A stretch of DNA of 64,000 nt, from positions 27,422 through 91,421 of the forward strand of contig NZ_QIBZ01000009.1 in NCBI RefSeq assembly GCF_003725955.1, in the 5' to 3' direction. Shown here piece by piece: positions 29,060 to 37,619 of the stretch. Each line of letters opens with the position of its first letter. Positions within the stretch are counted from its first letter, which is position 1. The position numbers and the translations under genes were made by a program. The notes under the pieces were generated by a model. That model had not been told where the DNA came from. It saw only the letters and a list, made by a program, of their open reading frames with translations, and ran no database searches. Origin of the DNA: Slackia isoflavoniconvertens. Lineage in GTDB: Bacteria; Actinomycetota; Coriobacteriia; Coriobacteriales; Eggerthellaceae.

Positions 29060-29086
29060 GAGTAATCTACCTACCTTCTAAACTAA

Positions 29087-29392
29087 CTAGCCGATGCTCT
29101 CGATCTTCAGACGAGTGTGGAGCTGGCGATGGCCGCGCAGCTTCTTGTAGTTCTTGCGCTTCTTGAACTTGAAGACGAGGACCTTGTCGCCCTTGAACTG
29201 ATCAACGATGGTAGCAACAACCTTGGTCTTGCCAGCCTCAGCCGGATCGGCAACAACCTTGGTGCCGTCGACAACAGCGATAGCCTGCAGCTCAACCTTG
29301 TCGCCAATTTCGCCCTGAAGCTTCTCGGTGACGAGGATGTCGCCAGCAGCAACCTTGTACTGCTTGCCACCAGTCTTAACGATAGCGTACAT
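29087..29392 (-). CDS. rplU: 50S ribosomal protein L21 (bL21)
   Basis: Begins MYAIVKTGGKQYKVAAGD and carries the family end KKLRGHRQLHTRLKI. 101 residues. First gene of the rplU-rpmA unit, with a strong promoter at 29521-29548. Confidence 0.97.
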   Translation of the reverse strand: MYAIVKTGGKQYKVAAGDILVTEKLQGEIGDKVELQAIAVVDGTKVVADPAEAGKTKVVATIVDQFKGDKVLVFKFKKRKNYKKLRGHRQLHTRLKIESIG

Positions 29393-29520
29393 GTATGTTT
29401 CTCCTTGGTTTTGCGAGGCTCACACGAACCTCTACGTTTACTTCGCTTGCCGTTTGTACAGCGCACGTGAACGGTGGGAAACGGTTACCGCCAAGTCGCG
29501 CCAATACAGCAAACTCCGCT

Positions 29521-29548
29521 ATTATACGCCGCGAAAATCGTTTGACAA
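29521..29548 (-). promoter_or_regulatory. Promoter of rplU-rpmA
   Basis: Minus-strand TTGTCA (29548-29543), 16 nt, perfect TATAAT (29526-29521), about 130 bp before rplU; the long leader could host L21 autoregulation. Confidence 0.7.
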
Positions 29549-29592
29549 GAGGGGTTTTGTGGACTCGTCACAAGTTTTCCTCTTCTCTCCGG

Positions 29593-29742
29593 CGAAAGCC
29601 GAGTGAAGCCCCATTTGGGACCACGGCTCGCTACCGCTTCGCCCTGCGGGCTTCGCTATGCGCTCGCCTGGCTGCGCTTAACATTAAACGAAAACCATGC
29701 TTGAGCGCAGACGGTCCCAAATGGGGCTTCACTCGACTTTCG
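29593..29742. repeat. Long inverted-repeat element, copy 2
   Basis: Arms of 30 bp (29593-29622 and 29713-29742) match at 29 positions. The interior, read on the minus strand, has GCATAGCGAAGC and GCGAAGCGGTAGCGAGCC as in copy 1, in the opposite orientation. Confidence 0.75.
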
Positions 29743-29894
29743 CAGGCGAGGGCGGCTGCGGGGCTGATAGAGGGCGTCGGTGTTCAAATTTGCCCTTCAT
29801 TTCAAAGCTAAACACCGCCAAGCAGGCGCATAGCGAGCGCAGCGAGCGATAGCCTGCTGTGCCCTCTATCGGGCCCGCGGCCGCCCTCGCCTGC
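29742..29894. repeat. Long inverted-repeat element, copy 3
   Basis: Arms of 34 bp (29742-29775 and 29861-29894) match with about four mismatches. The interior has a GTGTT...AACAC hairpin and GCGCATAGCGAGCG. It abuts copy 2, and the pair fills the space between the polA stop and the rplU promoter. Confidence 0.72.
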
Positions 29895-29922
29895 CCCTCG
29901 CGCCGCTTCAGCCAAACAACGG

Positions 29923-32559
29923 CTAGTGCGCTTCGGCCCAGTTCTCGCCGCTGCTCACTTCGGCAATCAGCGGAACCTTGAGCTCCACAACCGAATCCAT
30001 GACGCTTGCGACCATGTCGGAAAGGCGCTCCACCTCTCCCGCCGGCACGCTGAAGTCGAGTTCGTCGTGCACCTGCAGCATAAGTTTCGCCTCAAAGCCG
30101 TCAGCGACCAAGCGGCGCTCAACCTCGTTCATGGCGAGTTTGATGATATCGGCCGCACTGCCCTGCATGGGATGGTTCATCGCCGTGCGCTCGCCGAAGC
30201 TGCGCTGCATTTTGTTGCTCGCCTTCAGCTCGGGAATATGGCGCTTGCGGCCGAACATCGTGGTCGCGAACCCGCATTCCTTCGCCTCTTCAACCGTCTC
30301 GTCGAGGTAGGCGCGCACGCGCGGATAGGCCTCGAAATAACGGTCAATCATATCTTGAGCCTCTTTGAAACCGATTCCCAGGCTTTGGGCCAAGCCGAAC
30401 GCCTGCTGGCCATAGACGATGCCGAAGTTCACGGCCTTCGCGCGACTGCGCAGCTGCGGGGTGACCTCTTCCACGGGAATGCCGAACACGCGCGCGGCGG
30501 TGTTGGCATGGAAGTCGGCGCCCGAGCAGAACGCATCTATCAGGTGCTCGTCGCCCGACAGATGCGCGAGCAGGCGAAGCTCGATTTGCGAGTAGTCGGC
30601 CGAAACGAACACGTCGCCCTCGCGCAGAGGCACGAAGCAAGCACGCACACGGCGGCCGAAATCGGTGCGCACGGGAATGTTCTGCAGGTTCGGATCGCTC
30701 GACGACAAACGGCCCGTAGTGGTGACCGTTTGGTTGAAGCTCGTGTGCACCAAGCCATCGATGCGACGCATGCGCGGCAGGGCGTCGAGGTAGGTGGACT
30801 TCATTTTCGCGAGCTCGCGATAGCGCAGCACCTTGGCCGCGATGGGATGCACGTCCACGAGCTTGCCGAGCGTTTTTGCGTCGGTGGAATAGCCGCGCGA
30901 GTTCTTCTTGCCCGCCGGCAGCTCGAGCACTTCGAATAGGATATGGCCGAGCTGCTTGGGCGAATCGACGTTGAATTCCTCACCCGCAAGCTCATGAATC
31001 TCGGCGCGCAGCCCCTCGAGCTCGGTCGTGGTTTCCCGCGCCATACAGGCGAGCTTGTCGACGTCGATGCGCGCGCCCACGCGTTCCATTTGCGCGAGCG
31101 TCGAGACGAGCGGCAAATCGATGCGCTCGTATACCTCGAGCGAGCCGTCACGCCCAAGCGCCTCGCGCAGCGCATCGACCAAACGGTGCGCGACGAGGGC
31201 ATGCGCCGCAGCCTGTGCTCGCTCGTCTTCGCACTCGGGCAAAGCCGCACCCAAATACGCGTCGCACAACGAGCTGTATTCGTATTTCGTGACATTGGAA
31301 TTCAGCAGGTATGCGGCCAAACCAATGTCGAAGAAGCGCGCCGCATGCATCTCGGATGCATCGACGAGCGCTTCTTCCGCGGAATCGACCGGATAGATTT
31401 CCTGCAGCGCGCGCTTGCAATCGAGCGCGCAGAAATGACCCGAACGCACAATTTCCGCAAACGTCTCGTGGGCATCTTCGCCCTCAAACATGAGCACCGA
31501 ATCGGGCAGGCCGACGAACAGACGGTGCGGCTCGGCAAACAAGCTTTCCTGCGCCTCAACGAGGAATTCCACGCCCAAGCACACATCATGCTCCATGGCG
31601 GTTTTCAACGCGTCGTGCGCGTAGTCGCCCACGACAGGCGCCAAGCTGGGCAGCTCGAGCGCGGCGGGCGCGGCAAGCGATTCGTCGGCGCCGGCAAGGG
31701 CGAGTACCTTGGCCAAATGGGCATTGAAGCGCACCTCGCCAAAAGCCTCGGCGACCTTCGCGCTGTCGAAATCGGGGAATTTCACGCCCTCCAAATCGAG
31801 CTCGAACTCCACATCGCGCACGATGGTCGCCACGCGACGGCTTGTGTACGCGTCGTCCTTGTGTTCAGTAAGGTTTTGCAGCTGCTTGCCCTTGAGCTTG
31901 TCAAGGTTGTCGTAGATGCCGTCGATGCTGCCATAGTTCTGCAAAAGCTTCGCGGCGGTCTTGTCGCCAATGCCGGGCACGCCGGGAATGTTGTCGGACG
32001 AATCGCCCTTCAGACCCAAGAAGTCGGGAAACTGCGCGGGCGTCACGCCATAGCGCTCCTCGACCTCGGCGGGGCCGTAAATCGCGACATCGGTGATGCC
32101 TTTTTTCGTGGTAACCACATGCGTGCGATCGGTCACGAGCTGGTAGACGTCTTTATCGCCGCTCACGAGCAGGGTTTCGTATCCAAGCTCTTCGTCGCGG
32201 GCCGACACCGTACCCAGCACGTCGTCGCCTTCCCAACCCTTCACGCGAATAACGGGCACGTTCATCGATTCGAGCAAATGCTCGATAACGGGGAATTGCG
32301 CCTTGAGCTCAGCATCCATCGGCGGGCGCTGGGCTTTGTACTGCTCGAGCGCCTCCATGCGGAATGCCGGACGTCCAGCATCAAACGCGCATACCACAGC
32401 ATCGGGGCGAGCCATTTCATAGAATTTCAGGAACATGGACAGAAAGCCGAACGCGGCATTCGTGGGCGTGCCATCGGGCGCGTTCATCGTGGCCGGCACC
32501 GCATGGTATGCGCGATGCATGAGCGAATTGCCGTCGATTACGGCGATTTTCTTTGGCAT
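29923..32559 (-). CDS. polA: DNA polymerase I
   Basis: Gap-filling and primer-removing polymerase. The 5' nuclease domain starts IAVIDGNSLMHRAYHAVP and holds LLVSGDKDVYQLV; the polymerase has motif A VSADYSQIELRLLAHLSG, motif B RSRAKAVNFGIVYG and motif C LQVHDELDF. In the middle, the region expected to hold the proofreading DxE reads FCALDCKRAL, so the 3'-5' exonuclease is probably inactive, as in many Gram-positive enzymes. 878 residues. Followed by the paired repeat elements. Confidence 0.95.
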   Translation of the reverse strand: MPKKIAVIDGNSLMHRAYHAVPATMNAPDGTPTNAAFGFLSMFLKFYEMARPDAVVCAFDAGRPAFRMEALEQYKAQRPPMDAELKAQFPVIEHLLESMNVPVIRVKGWEGDDVLGTVSARDEELGYETLLVSGDKDVYQLVTDRTHVVTTKKGITDVAIYGPAEVEERYGVTPAQFPDFLGLKGDSSDNIPGVPGIGDKTAAKLLQNYGSIDGIYDNLDKLKGKQLQNLTEHKDDAYTSRRVATIVRDVEFELDLEGVKFPDFDSAKVAEAFGEVRFNAHLAKVLALAGADESLAAPAALELPSLAPVVGDYAHDALKTAMEHDVCLGVEFLVEAQESLFAEPHRLFVGLPDSVLMFEGEDAHETFAEIVRSGHFCALDCKRALQEIYPVDSAEEALVDASEMHAARFFDIGLAAYLLNSNVTKYEYSSLCDAYLGAALPECEDERAQAAAHALVAHRLVDALREALGRDGSLEVYERIDLPLVSTLAQMERVGARIDVDKLACMARETTTELEGLRAEIHELAGEEFNVDSPKQLGHILFEVLELPAGKKNSRGYSTDAKTLGKLVDVHPIAAKVLRYRELAKMKSTYLDALPRMRRIDGLVHTSFNQTVTTTGRLSSSDPNLQNIPVRTDFGRRVRACFVPLREGDVFVSADYSQIELRLLAHLSGDEHLIDAFCSGADFHANTAARVFGIPVEEVTPQLRSRAKAVNFGIVYGQQAFGLAQSLGIGFKEAQDMIDRYFEAYPRVRAYLDETVEEAKECGFATTMFGRKRHIPELKASNKMQRSFGERTAMNHPMQGSAADIIKLAMNEVERRLVADGFEAKLMLQVHDELDFSVPAGEVERLSDMVASVMDSVVELKVPLIAEVSSGENWAEAH

Positions 32560-32759
32560 AATACGTCCTTCGACCGGTTTCGGCTGCTTGTGCCGCGCAC
32601 GTTGGCGACATGGGGTTGTACTTCATAAAGTATAGCCCGTGCGGCCCCTCGAAATCGAGAAGCACCCACAACGCGCAGAAACGCGCCCAATGCCCAAGCG
32701 AAGGCATGCGCACTCGTCGCTTCCTTCAAGCCTCGACTTGGAAGAAACGGAGCCAATCT

Positions 32760-34667
32760 ATGTTCGCTTTACATATATCACTGCCCATCGCATGCTTTTT
32801 CTTTGCGTGCGCAGCCCTGCTTGCGTTCGCCCTGGCGTTTCGATCGCAGCTGCGCGAGCGGTTCGGCAGCGTGCTCGACCGCGCGCGCCCCATCGTGACC
32901 ATCGCATGCGTGCCCATAGGCTTTTGGCTGATGGAGGCGCCCTACAACACCATATTGAACCAGATGAGAACCCAATGGATGGTTTTAAGCATCGCGGTTT
33001 TGGCGCTCATATACGCCGTGGTGTACTTCCTTGGACAGCGCACGAAGGGCGCCATGGTCGCGTTTCTTGTGGCATGCTTCGTAAGCGGTGTGGCCAACCA
33101 TTTCGTCGCGCAGTTCAAAGGCCAGCCCGTTCTGCCTTCCGACGTGCTCGCCATTCACACCGCGGCATCGGTCGGCGGCGGCTACGAATATGTCATCGAC
33201 AACACGCTCGCATTCTGCATCGCCGTGATGCTCGCCTCATTCGCGGCAATTACCGTTGTGCCGAGCGCCTTGCACACGCGGAAAGCCGCCATCGCGAACA
33301 CCGTCCTTGGTGCCTTAGCCCTTGCCGTGTGCTACGTCGGTTTCTCGACGGTCAACATCGAAAACGACTTGAACGTCAACGTCGACGTGTGGAGCAGTCT
33401 CGATTCCTACCAGACGCAAGGGTCGCTTTTGTGCTTCGCGCAGCGCGCCCAAAAGATCTCGCCGCACGAACCCGAAGGCTATTCCGAAACGCGCGCCGCC
33501 GAGCTTCGCAGCCAGAAGGCCATGACGGAAACCGTCGACGAGCTCATCGATGACCCACATGTGGTAAGCGCCGCCGAAGCCACCGACCCCGACGTGCGCC
33601 CCACCATCATCGCCATCATGAACGAAACGTATTCCGACATTTCGACGTATCCACAGCTGGCGGAAAGTTACGGCGGCCCCATTCCCTTCTCGACGTATGA
33701 GGGAACCATTGCCACGGGCGATGTCTATGTGTCGGCGATGGGCGGCGGCACGTGCAACAGCGAGTTCGAGTTCCTCACGGGATCGAGCATGGGCCTTTTG
33801 GGGCCGGGCGTGTACCCCTATATGCTCTATAACCTCGAAGGCGTTGACAACATGGCGTCGTATTTGAAATCAATCGGCTATGCCACAAGCGCCATTCACC
33901 CCGCCGACGCGCAGAACTGGCGCCGCGATCGCGTGTACGAGCAGCTCGGCTTCGACGAATTCTTCGACATCACAAGCTTCGATGGCGCCGAATATTTCCG
34001 CGACATGGTGTCGGATGGTGCGACCTACGACAAAATCCTGCAAATCATGGATGAAGGCGAAGGGCCGCAGTTCATCTTCGACGTGACCATCGCCAACCAC
34101 GGCGGCTATGACACGGGAACGATTGCAGAAGAAGACATGATGAGCATCGACATGGGCGGCGAGGAATCGGCCGAGGTCAATGAATACGTGACGGCAATCG
34201 CGCGCGCCGATGCCGATTTGGCGGCATTCCTGGCGAAGCTTGCCAAGCGCGAAGAGCCCATTGTGGTTGTGCTGTTCGGCGACCATCAGCCAGGATTCGT
34301 CGAGCAACTCGCGCCTACGGGCGATTCCGACGAAGAGCCCACCGTCGACGATGCGCAACAGCGCTACGTGACCCCTTACATGCTGTGGACGAACGACGAG
34401 CAGCTTTCGCGCCATGTGCGGCACGGCGGCGACACGAGCCTGAACTTTCTGGCAGCCACCACCCTGAAAGCGGCCGGTTTGCCGCTCAACGAGTACTTCG
34501 CATTCCTTTATGCCACGAAGCAATCGCTGCCGGCGATTAATCTGAACGGCTATATGGACGCGGAAGGCGTATGGCACTGGAACGACGATGCCGACAGCTC
34601 TTCTGCCGAAGCGGTTGCCGATTTGGCAATCGTGCAGCACCAAAACCTCTTCGACAACAAACAGTAG
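32760..34667 (+). CDS. LTA-synthase-family membrane sulfatase
   Basis: A membrane phosphotransferase of the alkaline phosphatase superfamily, likely adding glycerol-phosphate or similar groups to a cell-envelope polymer. Residues 1-200 hold about five TM helices; the extracellular sulfatase domain follows, with MNETYSDIS, the nucleophile region GGGTCNSEFEFLTGSS, and the metal ligands of FGDHQPGF and ANHGGYDTG. The ATG at 32760 follows ACGGAG; the ORF upstream to 32610 overlaps the polA promoter side and lacks features. It is one of few plus-strand genes here and ends in a terminator. Confidence 0.85.
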   Translation: MFALHISLPIACFFFACAALLAFALAFRSQLRERFGSVLDRARPIVTIACVPIGFWLMEAPYNTILNQMRTQWMVLSIAVLALIYAVVYFLGQRTKGAMVAFLVACFVSGVANHFVAQFKGQPVLPSDVLAIHTAASVGGGYEYVIDNTLAFCIAVMLASFAAITVVPSALHTRKAAIANTVLGALALAVCYVGFSTVNIENDLNVNVDVWSSLDSYQTQGSLLCFAQRAQKISPHEPEGYSETRAAELRSQKAMTETVDELIDDPHVVSAAEATDPDVRPTIIAIMNETYSDISTYPQLAESYGGPIPFSTYEGTIATGDVYVSAMGGGTCNSEFEFLTGSSMGLLGPGVYPYMLYNLEGVDNMASYLKSIGYATSAIHPADAQNWRRDRVYEQLGFDEFFDITSFDGAEYFRDMVSDGATYDKILQIMDEGEGPQFIFDVTIANHGGYDTGTIAEEDMMSIDMGGEESAEVNEYVTAIARADADLAAFLAKLAKREEPIVVVLFGDHQPGFVEQLAPTGDSDEEPTVDDAQQRYVTPYMLWTNDEQLSRHVRHGGDTSLNFLAATTLKAAGLPLNEYFAFLYATKQSLPAINLNGYMDAEGVWHWNDDADSSSAEAVADLAIVQHQNLFDNKQ

Positions 34668-34689
34668 CACGAGCAGCAACACGAACGAT

Positions 34690-34714
34690 GGCTCCCTAGT
34701 TGGGAGCCCTTTTG
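34690..34714 (+). terminator. Terminator after the LTA-synthase-like gene
   Basis: GGCTCCC-TAGTT-GGGAGCC followed by CTTTTG. Confidence 0.85.
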
Positions 34715-34817
34715 CTTGCAACGATGACCGCGTTCGCGCAGGGTCGGAATATATAAAAGCCCCAGCAAAAGCCCCTTCCTCGGAATCGAAAGATGGCACC
34801 TTGCGCACCCCAAACGC

Positions 34818-34848
34818 AAAACAAGCCGCTCCGAAGAGCGGCTTGCGG
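34818..34848 (-). terminator. Terminator after metQ
   Basis: On the minus strand CAAGCCGCTC-TTCG-GAGCGGCTTG is followed by TTTTG. Confidence 0.85.
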
Positions 34849-34871
34849 GCGACAGAGAGAACTGCCTGAGG

Positions 34872-35732
34872 TTATTTCTTCAGGTCGTCGAGGCTTGCGG
34901 CCTTGCCACCGTAAAGGGCCATGGCCTCAAAGTGGATCTTGGCGACGCCAACGAGGTCGGTGCCGTTTTCCTCGTTGTAGTTGTCGAGGTAGGGCTGGTG
35001 CTGGAAGTAGTTCGCATCGAGGCTGCCGTCAGACAGGGCGACGTTGGGCTGCACGTAGTCGGTGAACTCAACGACCTCGAGCGTCCAACCCTTAGCAGCG
35101 AGCAGGTCTTTCGCGGCATTCAGAATCTCGGCGTGAGGCGTGGGCGAAGCGCCAACCTTGATGGTGGTGTCGTCGCCGGTGGCCTGCGGAATGTCGTCAA
35201 CGACGGTGAACACGGGCACGACGGTGCCAGAATAGGTGCTCGTGATGAAGTCGGAAACCTTCTGGCTCTGCAGCGCAGCGAGCAAAGCTTCGGTCTTGGT
35301 AGACTTCTCGTCGCCGGAGCGAACGGCCACGACGTTGCCGTATTCCTGAGCTGCCTGGGAGTCGGCGCCCTCAGCAGCGAACGCGGTCGACGGGTCAAGG
35401 CCCGCGCCCAGGGCGTAGTTGCCGTTGATCACCGCAGCGTCAACATCGGAAAGCGTGCGGGGAACGCTCGCGGCTTCCGTTTCGACGAACTGGATGTTAT
35501 AGGGGTTTTCCTTGATGTCGTTGGTGGTAGCCGTAAGGCCCGCGCCGTCGTTGAGCGTGAGCAAGCCCTCGTCCTGCAGCAGCAGAAGCGCGCGAGCCTC
35601 ATTGGTCGCATCGGACGGAACGGCAATTTGATGCTGCGAGGACGAAGACCCGCAGCCGGCGAGTGCCACGGCGAGCACGCCCGTGGCGGCGGCGCATGCA
35701 GCGATGCGCACAACGTTTTTCAGGTTCATAGC
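34872..35732 (-). CDS. metQ: Methionine ABC transporter substrate-binding lipoprotein MetQ, circularly permuted
   Basis: Methionine-binding lipoprotein for the MetNI transporter. Residues 1-26 are a lipoprotein signal ending LAGC. The mature chain starts with what is normally the C-terminal half: QIAVPSDATNEARALLLLQ (34-52), TATTNDIKENP, VDAAVINGNYAL and GTVVPVF (169-174). After a linker (175-188) comes what is normally the N-terminal half: IKVGASPTPHAEIL (190-203), EFTDYVQPNVALSDGSLDAN, YFQHQPYLD and SLDDLKK at the very end. All family segments are present once, in swapped order, in one uninterrupted frame of 286 residues. The break falls at the hinge between lobes. ATG at 35732 follows GGAAAGGG. 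Confidence 0.88.
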   Translation of the reverse strand, partial: AMNLKNVVRIAACAAATGVLAVALAGCGSSSSQHQIAVPSDATNEARALLLLQDEGLLTLNDGAGLTATTNDIKENPYNIQFVETEAASVPRTLSDVDAAVINGNYALGAGLDPSTAFAAEGADSQAAQEYGNVVAVRSGDEKSTKTEALLAALQSQKVSDFITSTYSGTVVPVFTVVDDIPQATGDDTTIKVGASPTPHAEILNAAKDLLAAKGWTLEVVEFTDYVQPNVALSDGSLDANYFQHQPYLDNYNEENGTDLVGVAKIHFEAMALYGGKAASLDDLKK

Positions 35733-35887
35733 GAAACCCTTTCCTTCTTGCAAGCCAAACGGCTCGCACCTTCGAAGCGCCTGGGCGCTTCCCTTCCCTA
35801 TTCAAATTCCCTAAAGGAAATGAACGCAATATGGGTGCACGAACCCAAGGCCAGCATGTGACCTGGGGAAACTATGCGAAAAAATGA

Positions 35888-36565
35888 TTAGCGAACGCGG
35901 TGGTCGATCTTGCGGGCGATGGCCGAGCAAATGCTCTGCGCGATTTGCACGATGATTACGCACAACACGATGGCCACGACCATGACGTCGTCTTGATAGC
36001 GCTGGTAGCCATAGCGAATGGCGATGTCGCCAATGCCGCCCGCGCCCACCGTACCGGCCATGGCCACGAAGCCGAACAGCGTGATGAACGTGATGGACAG
36101 GCCACGCACCAAAGACGGCATGCTTTCGGGCAGAAGCACCTTGCTGATGATTTGCCAGGTGCTCGCGCCAAAGCTTTGCGCAGCTTCGACGAGGCCGCCG
36201 TCGATTTCGGCGAGGCTTTGCTCGACCATGCGCGCAACGAAGGGCGCAGCCGACACGGTGAGCGGCACGATAGCCGCGCCCACGCCAAGCGAAGTGCCTA
36301 CGATGGCGCGCGTGAACGGAATCATGAACACGATAAGGATGATGAACGGAATGGAGCGCATGATGTTCACTATCCAACCAAGCACGCTGTTGAAGATGCG
36401 GTGCGGATGCAGGGCGCCCGGCTCGGTCAAAACGAGCAGAACGCCCACAGGGATGCCAATGACGTACGCGAACAGCGTCGAGAGCACGGTCATGACGATG
36501 GCGTCCCACGTGCCCTGAGCCATAAGGGCGCCATACTGAGCGATGAATGCGTTGATCGCCTCCAT
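35888..36565 (-). CDS. metI: Methionine ABC transporter permease
   Basis: Inner-membrane subunit of the MetNIQ importer. Five or so TM helices with the EAA-type coupling loop VEAAQSFGASTWQIISKVLLPES. It is 225 residues, normal for MetI. The ATG at 36565 shares its A with the TAA stop of metN, indicating translational coupling; the upstream in-frame ATG at 36586 would overlap metN. metQ follows after 155 nt. Confidence 0.93.
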   Translation of the reverse strand: MEAINAFIAQYGALMAQGTWDAIVMTVLSTLFAYVIGIPVGVLLVLTEPGALHPHRIFNSVLGWIVNIMRSIPFIILIVFMIPFTRAIVGTSLGVGAAIVPLTVSAAPFVARMVEQSLAEIDGGLVEAAQSFGASTWQIISKVLLPESMPSLVRGLSITFITLFGFVAMAGTVGAGGIGDIAIRYGYQRYQDDVMVVAIVLCVIIVQIAQSICSAIARKIDHRVR

Positions 36566-37329
36566 TAATTGCCCCCTTTCGCGCACGCGAAGCCCTGGTC
36601 GGCTTCAATGAGCAGGCGCGTTGCGGCGCTCTGCGGATTGCCGAACACATCGGCGGTTTTGCCTTGCTCGGCAATGCTGCCGGCCTCAATGACGGCTACC
36701 TTGTTGCAAATTTGCTCGGCAACCGAAAGGGAGTGCGTGATAACGACCATGGTGACGCCAAGCTCTTTGTTGATATCGCGCAGAAGGCCTAGGATCGAGT
36801 GCGTCGTAAGCGTGTCGAGCGCGCTCGTGGCTTCGTCGCACAGCATGATCTTCGGGTTCGAAGCAAGGGCGCGCGCAATGGCAACGCGCTGCTGCTGGCC
36901 GCCCGAAAGCTGGCTGGGGTAATTGTTCGCCTTGCCGGAAAGCCCCACGAGTTCGAGCAGTTCGAGCGCGCGAGCTTCGGCCTGTTTCTTCGGCGTGCCA
37001 TGCAGTTCGAGCGGGAACGTGACGTTGCGCAGCACCGTGCGCTGGGCGAACAGGCTGAAATTCTGGAAAATCATGCCAATGGACTGGCGCAAATCGATGA
37101 GCTGCTTGCCGGAATAGTCGGTCACATCGGCGCCATCGATGAGCACGCGGCCCGCCGTGGGACGCTCGAGCAGGTTGATGCAGCGAACGAGCGTCGACTT
37201 GCCCGCGCCCGACTGGCCGATGATGCCGAACACGTCGCCCGACTCAACATGCAAGTTGATGTCGCATAGCGCCTCGTGCGCGCCGGCCGAGCCGACGTAG
37301 GTTTTCGAAAGATGGTCTAAAACAATCAT
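36565..37329 (-). CDS. metN: Methionine ABC transporter ATP-binding protein
   Basis: ABC ATPase with Walker A GQSGAGKSTLVRC, Q-loop GMIFQNFSLF, signature LSGGQQQR and Walker B IMLCDEATSALD. At 254 residues it ends soon after the H-loop region and so lacks the about 90-residue C-terminal NIL/ACT regulatory domain of E. coli MetN, which binds methionine. First gene of metNIQ, with a promoter and structured leader upstream. Confidence 0.93.
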   Translation of the reverse strand: MIVLDHLSKTYVGSAGAHEALCDINLHVESGDVFGIIGQSGAGKSTLVRCINLLERPTAGRVLIDGADVTDYSGKQLIDLRQSIGMIFQNFSLFAQRTVLRNVTFPLELHGTPKKQAEARALELLELVGLSGKANNYPSQLSGGQQQRVAIARALASNPKIMLCDEATSALDTLTTHSILGLLRDINKELGVTMVVITHSLSVAEQICNKVAVIEAGSIAEQGKTADVFGNPQSAATRLLIEADQGFACAKGGN

Positions 37330-37344
37330 GATGCCTCAATAAAG

Positions 37345-37490
37345 AGATAGAAAATGGAGCAGTTCCGCAAGGTATGCGCGGCTGGGCCGCGGGCGTTACG
37401 CCTGAGTGTCAGCGCACGAACGCAGGCACCCAGGCTTAGGCATCTCGCATGCGTTCATGGCCATGATATGTGCGGAAATCGTATTCATAG
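37345..37490 (-). promoter_or_regulatory. Structured 5' leader of metNIQ
   Basis: On the minus strand, GCCTGGGTG pairs with CACTCAGGC around an inner GCG/CGC stem, followed by a GCGGC-CCA-GCCGC hairpin. It lies between the promoter at 37497-37524 and the metN start. I do not see the SAM-I or SAM-II conserved cores. Regulation by a methionine-related signal is plausible but unproven. Confidence 0.35.
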
Positions 37491-37496
37491 CTGCGT

Positions 37497-37524
37497 ATAC
37501 TACCTGATGGATTGAAGGCGTCAA
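37497..37524 (-). promoter_or_regulatory. Promoter of metNIQ
   Basis: Minus-strand TTGACG (37524-37519), 16 nt, TAGTAT (37502-37497), just after the terminator of the upstream gene. Confidence 0.6.
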
Positions 37525-37526
37525 TA

Positions 37527-37555
37527 AAAATCGCCCGCTTTCTCGACGGGCGATT
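37527..37555 (-). terminator. Terminator after the 596-residue zinc-ribbon gene
   Basis: On the minus strand AATCGCCCG pairs with CGGGCGATT followed by TTTATT. A second hairpin, GCTATCT...AGATAGC, lies at 37576-37596. Confidence 0.8.
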
Positions 37556-37619
37556 CTTGGAATAATCGATGATTCGCTATCTGTTTTGTAGATAGCCCAT
37601 ATAACTGCAGTTGAGAACG

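Noticed and set aside
37330..37500. SAM riboswitch upstream of metN
   Set aside because: The conserved SAM-I core and SAM-II pseudoknot sequences are not visible; only generic hairpins are.
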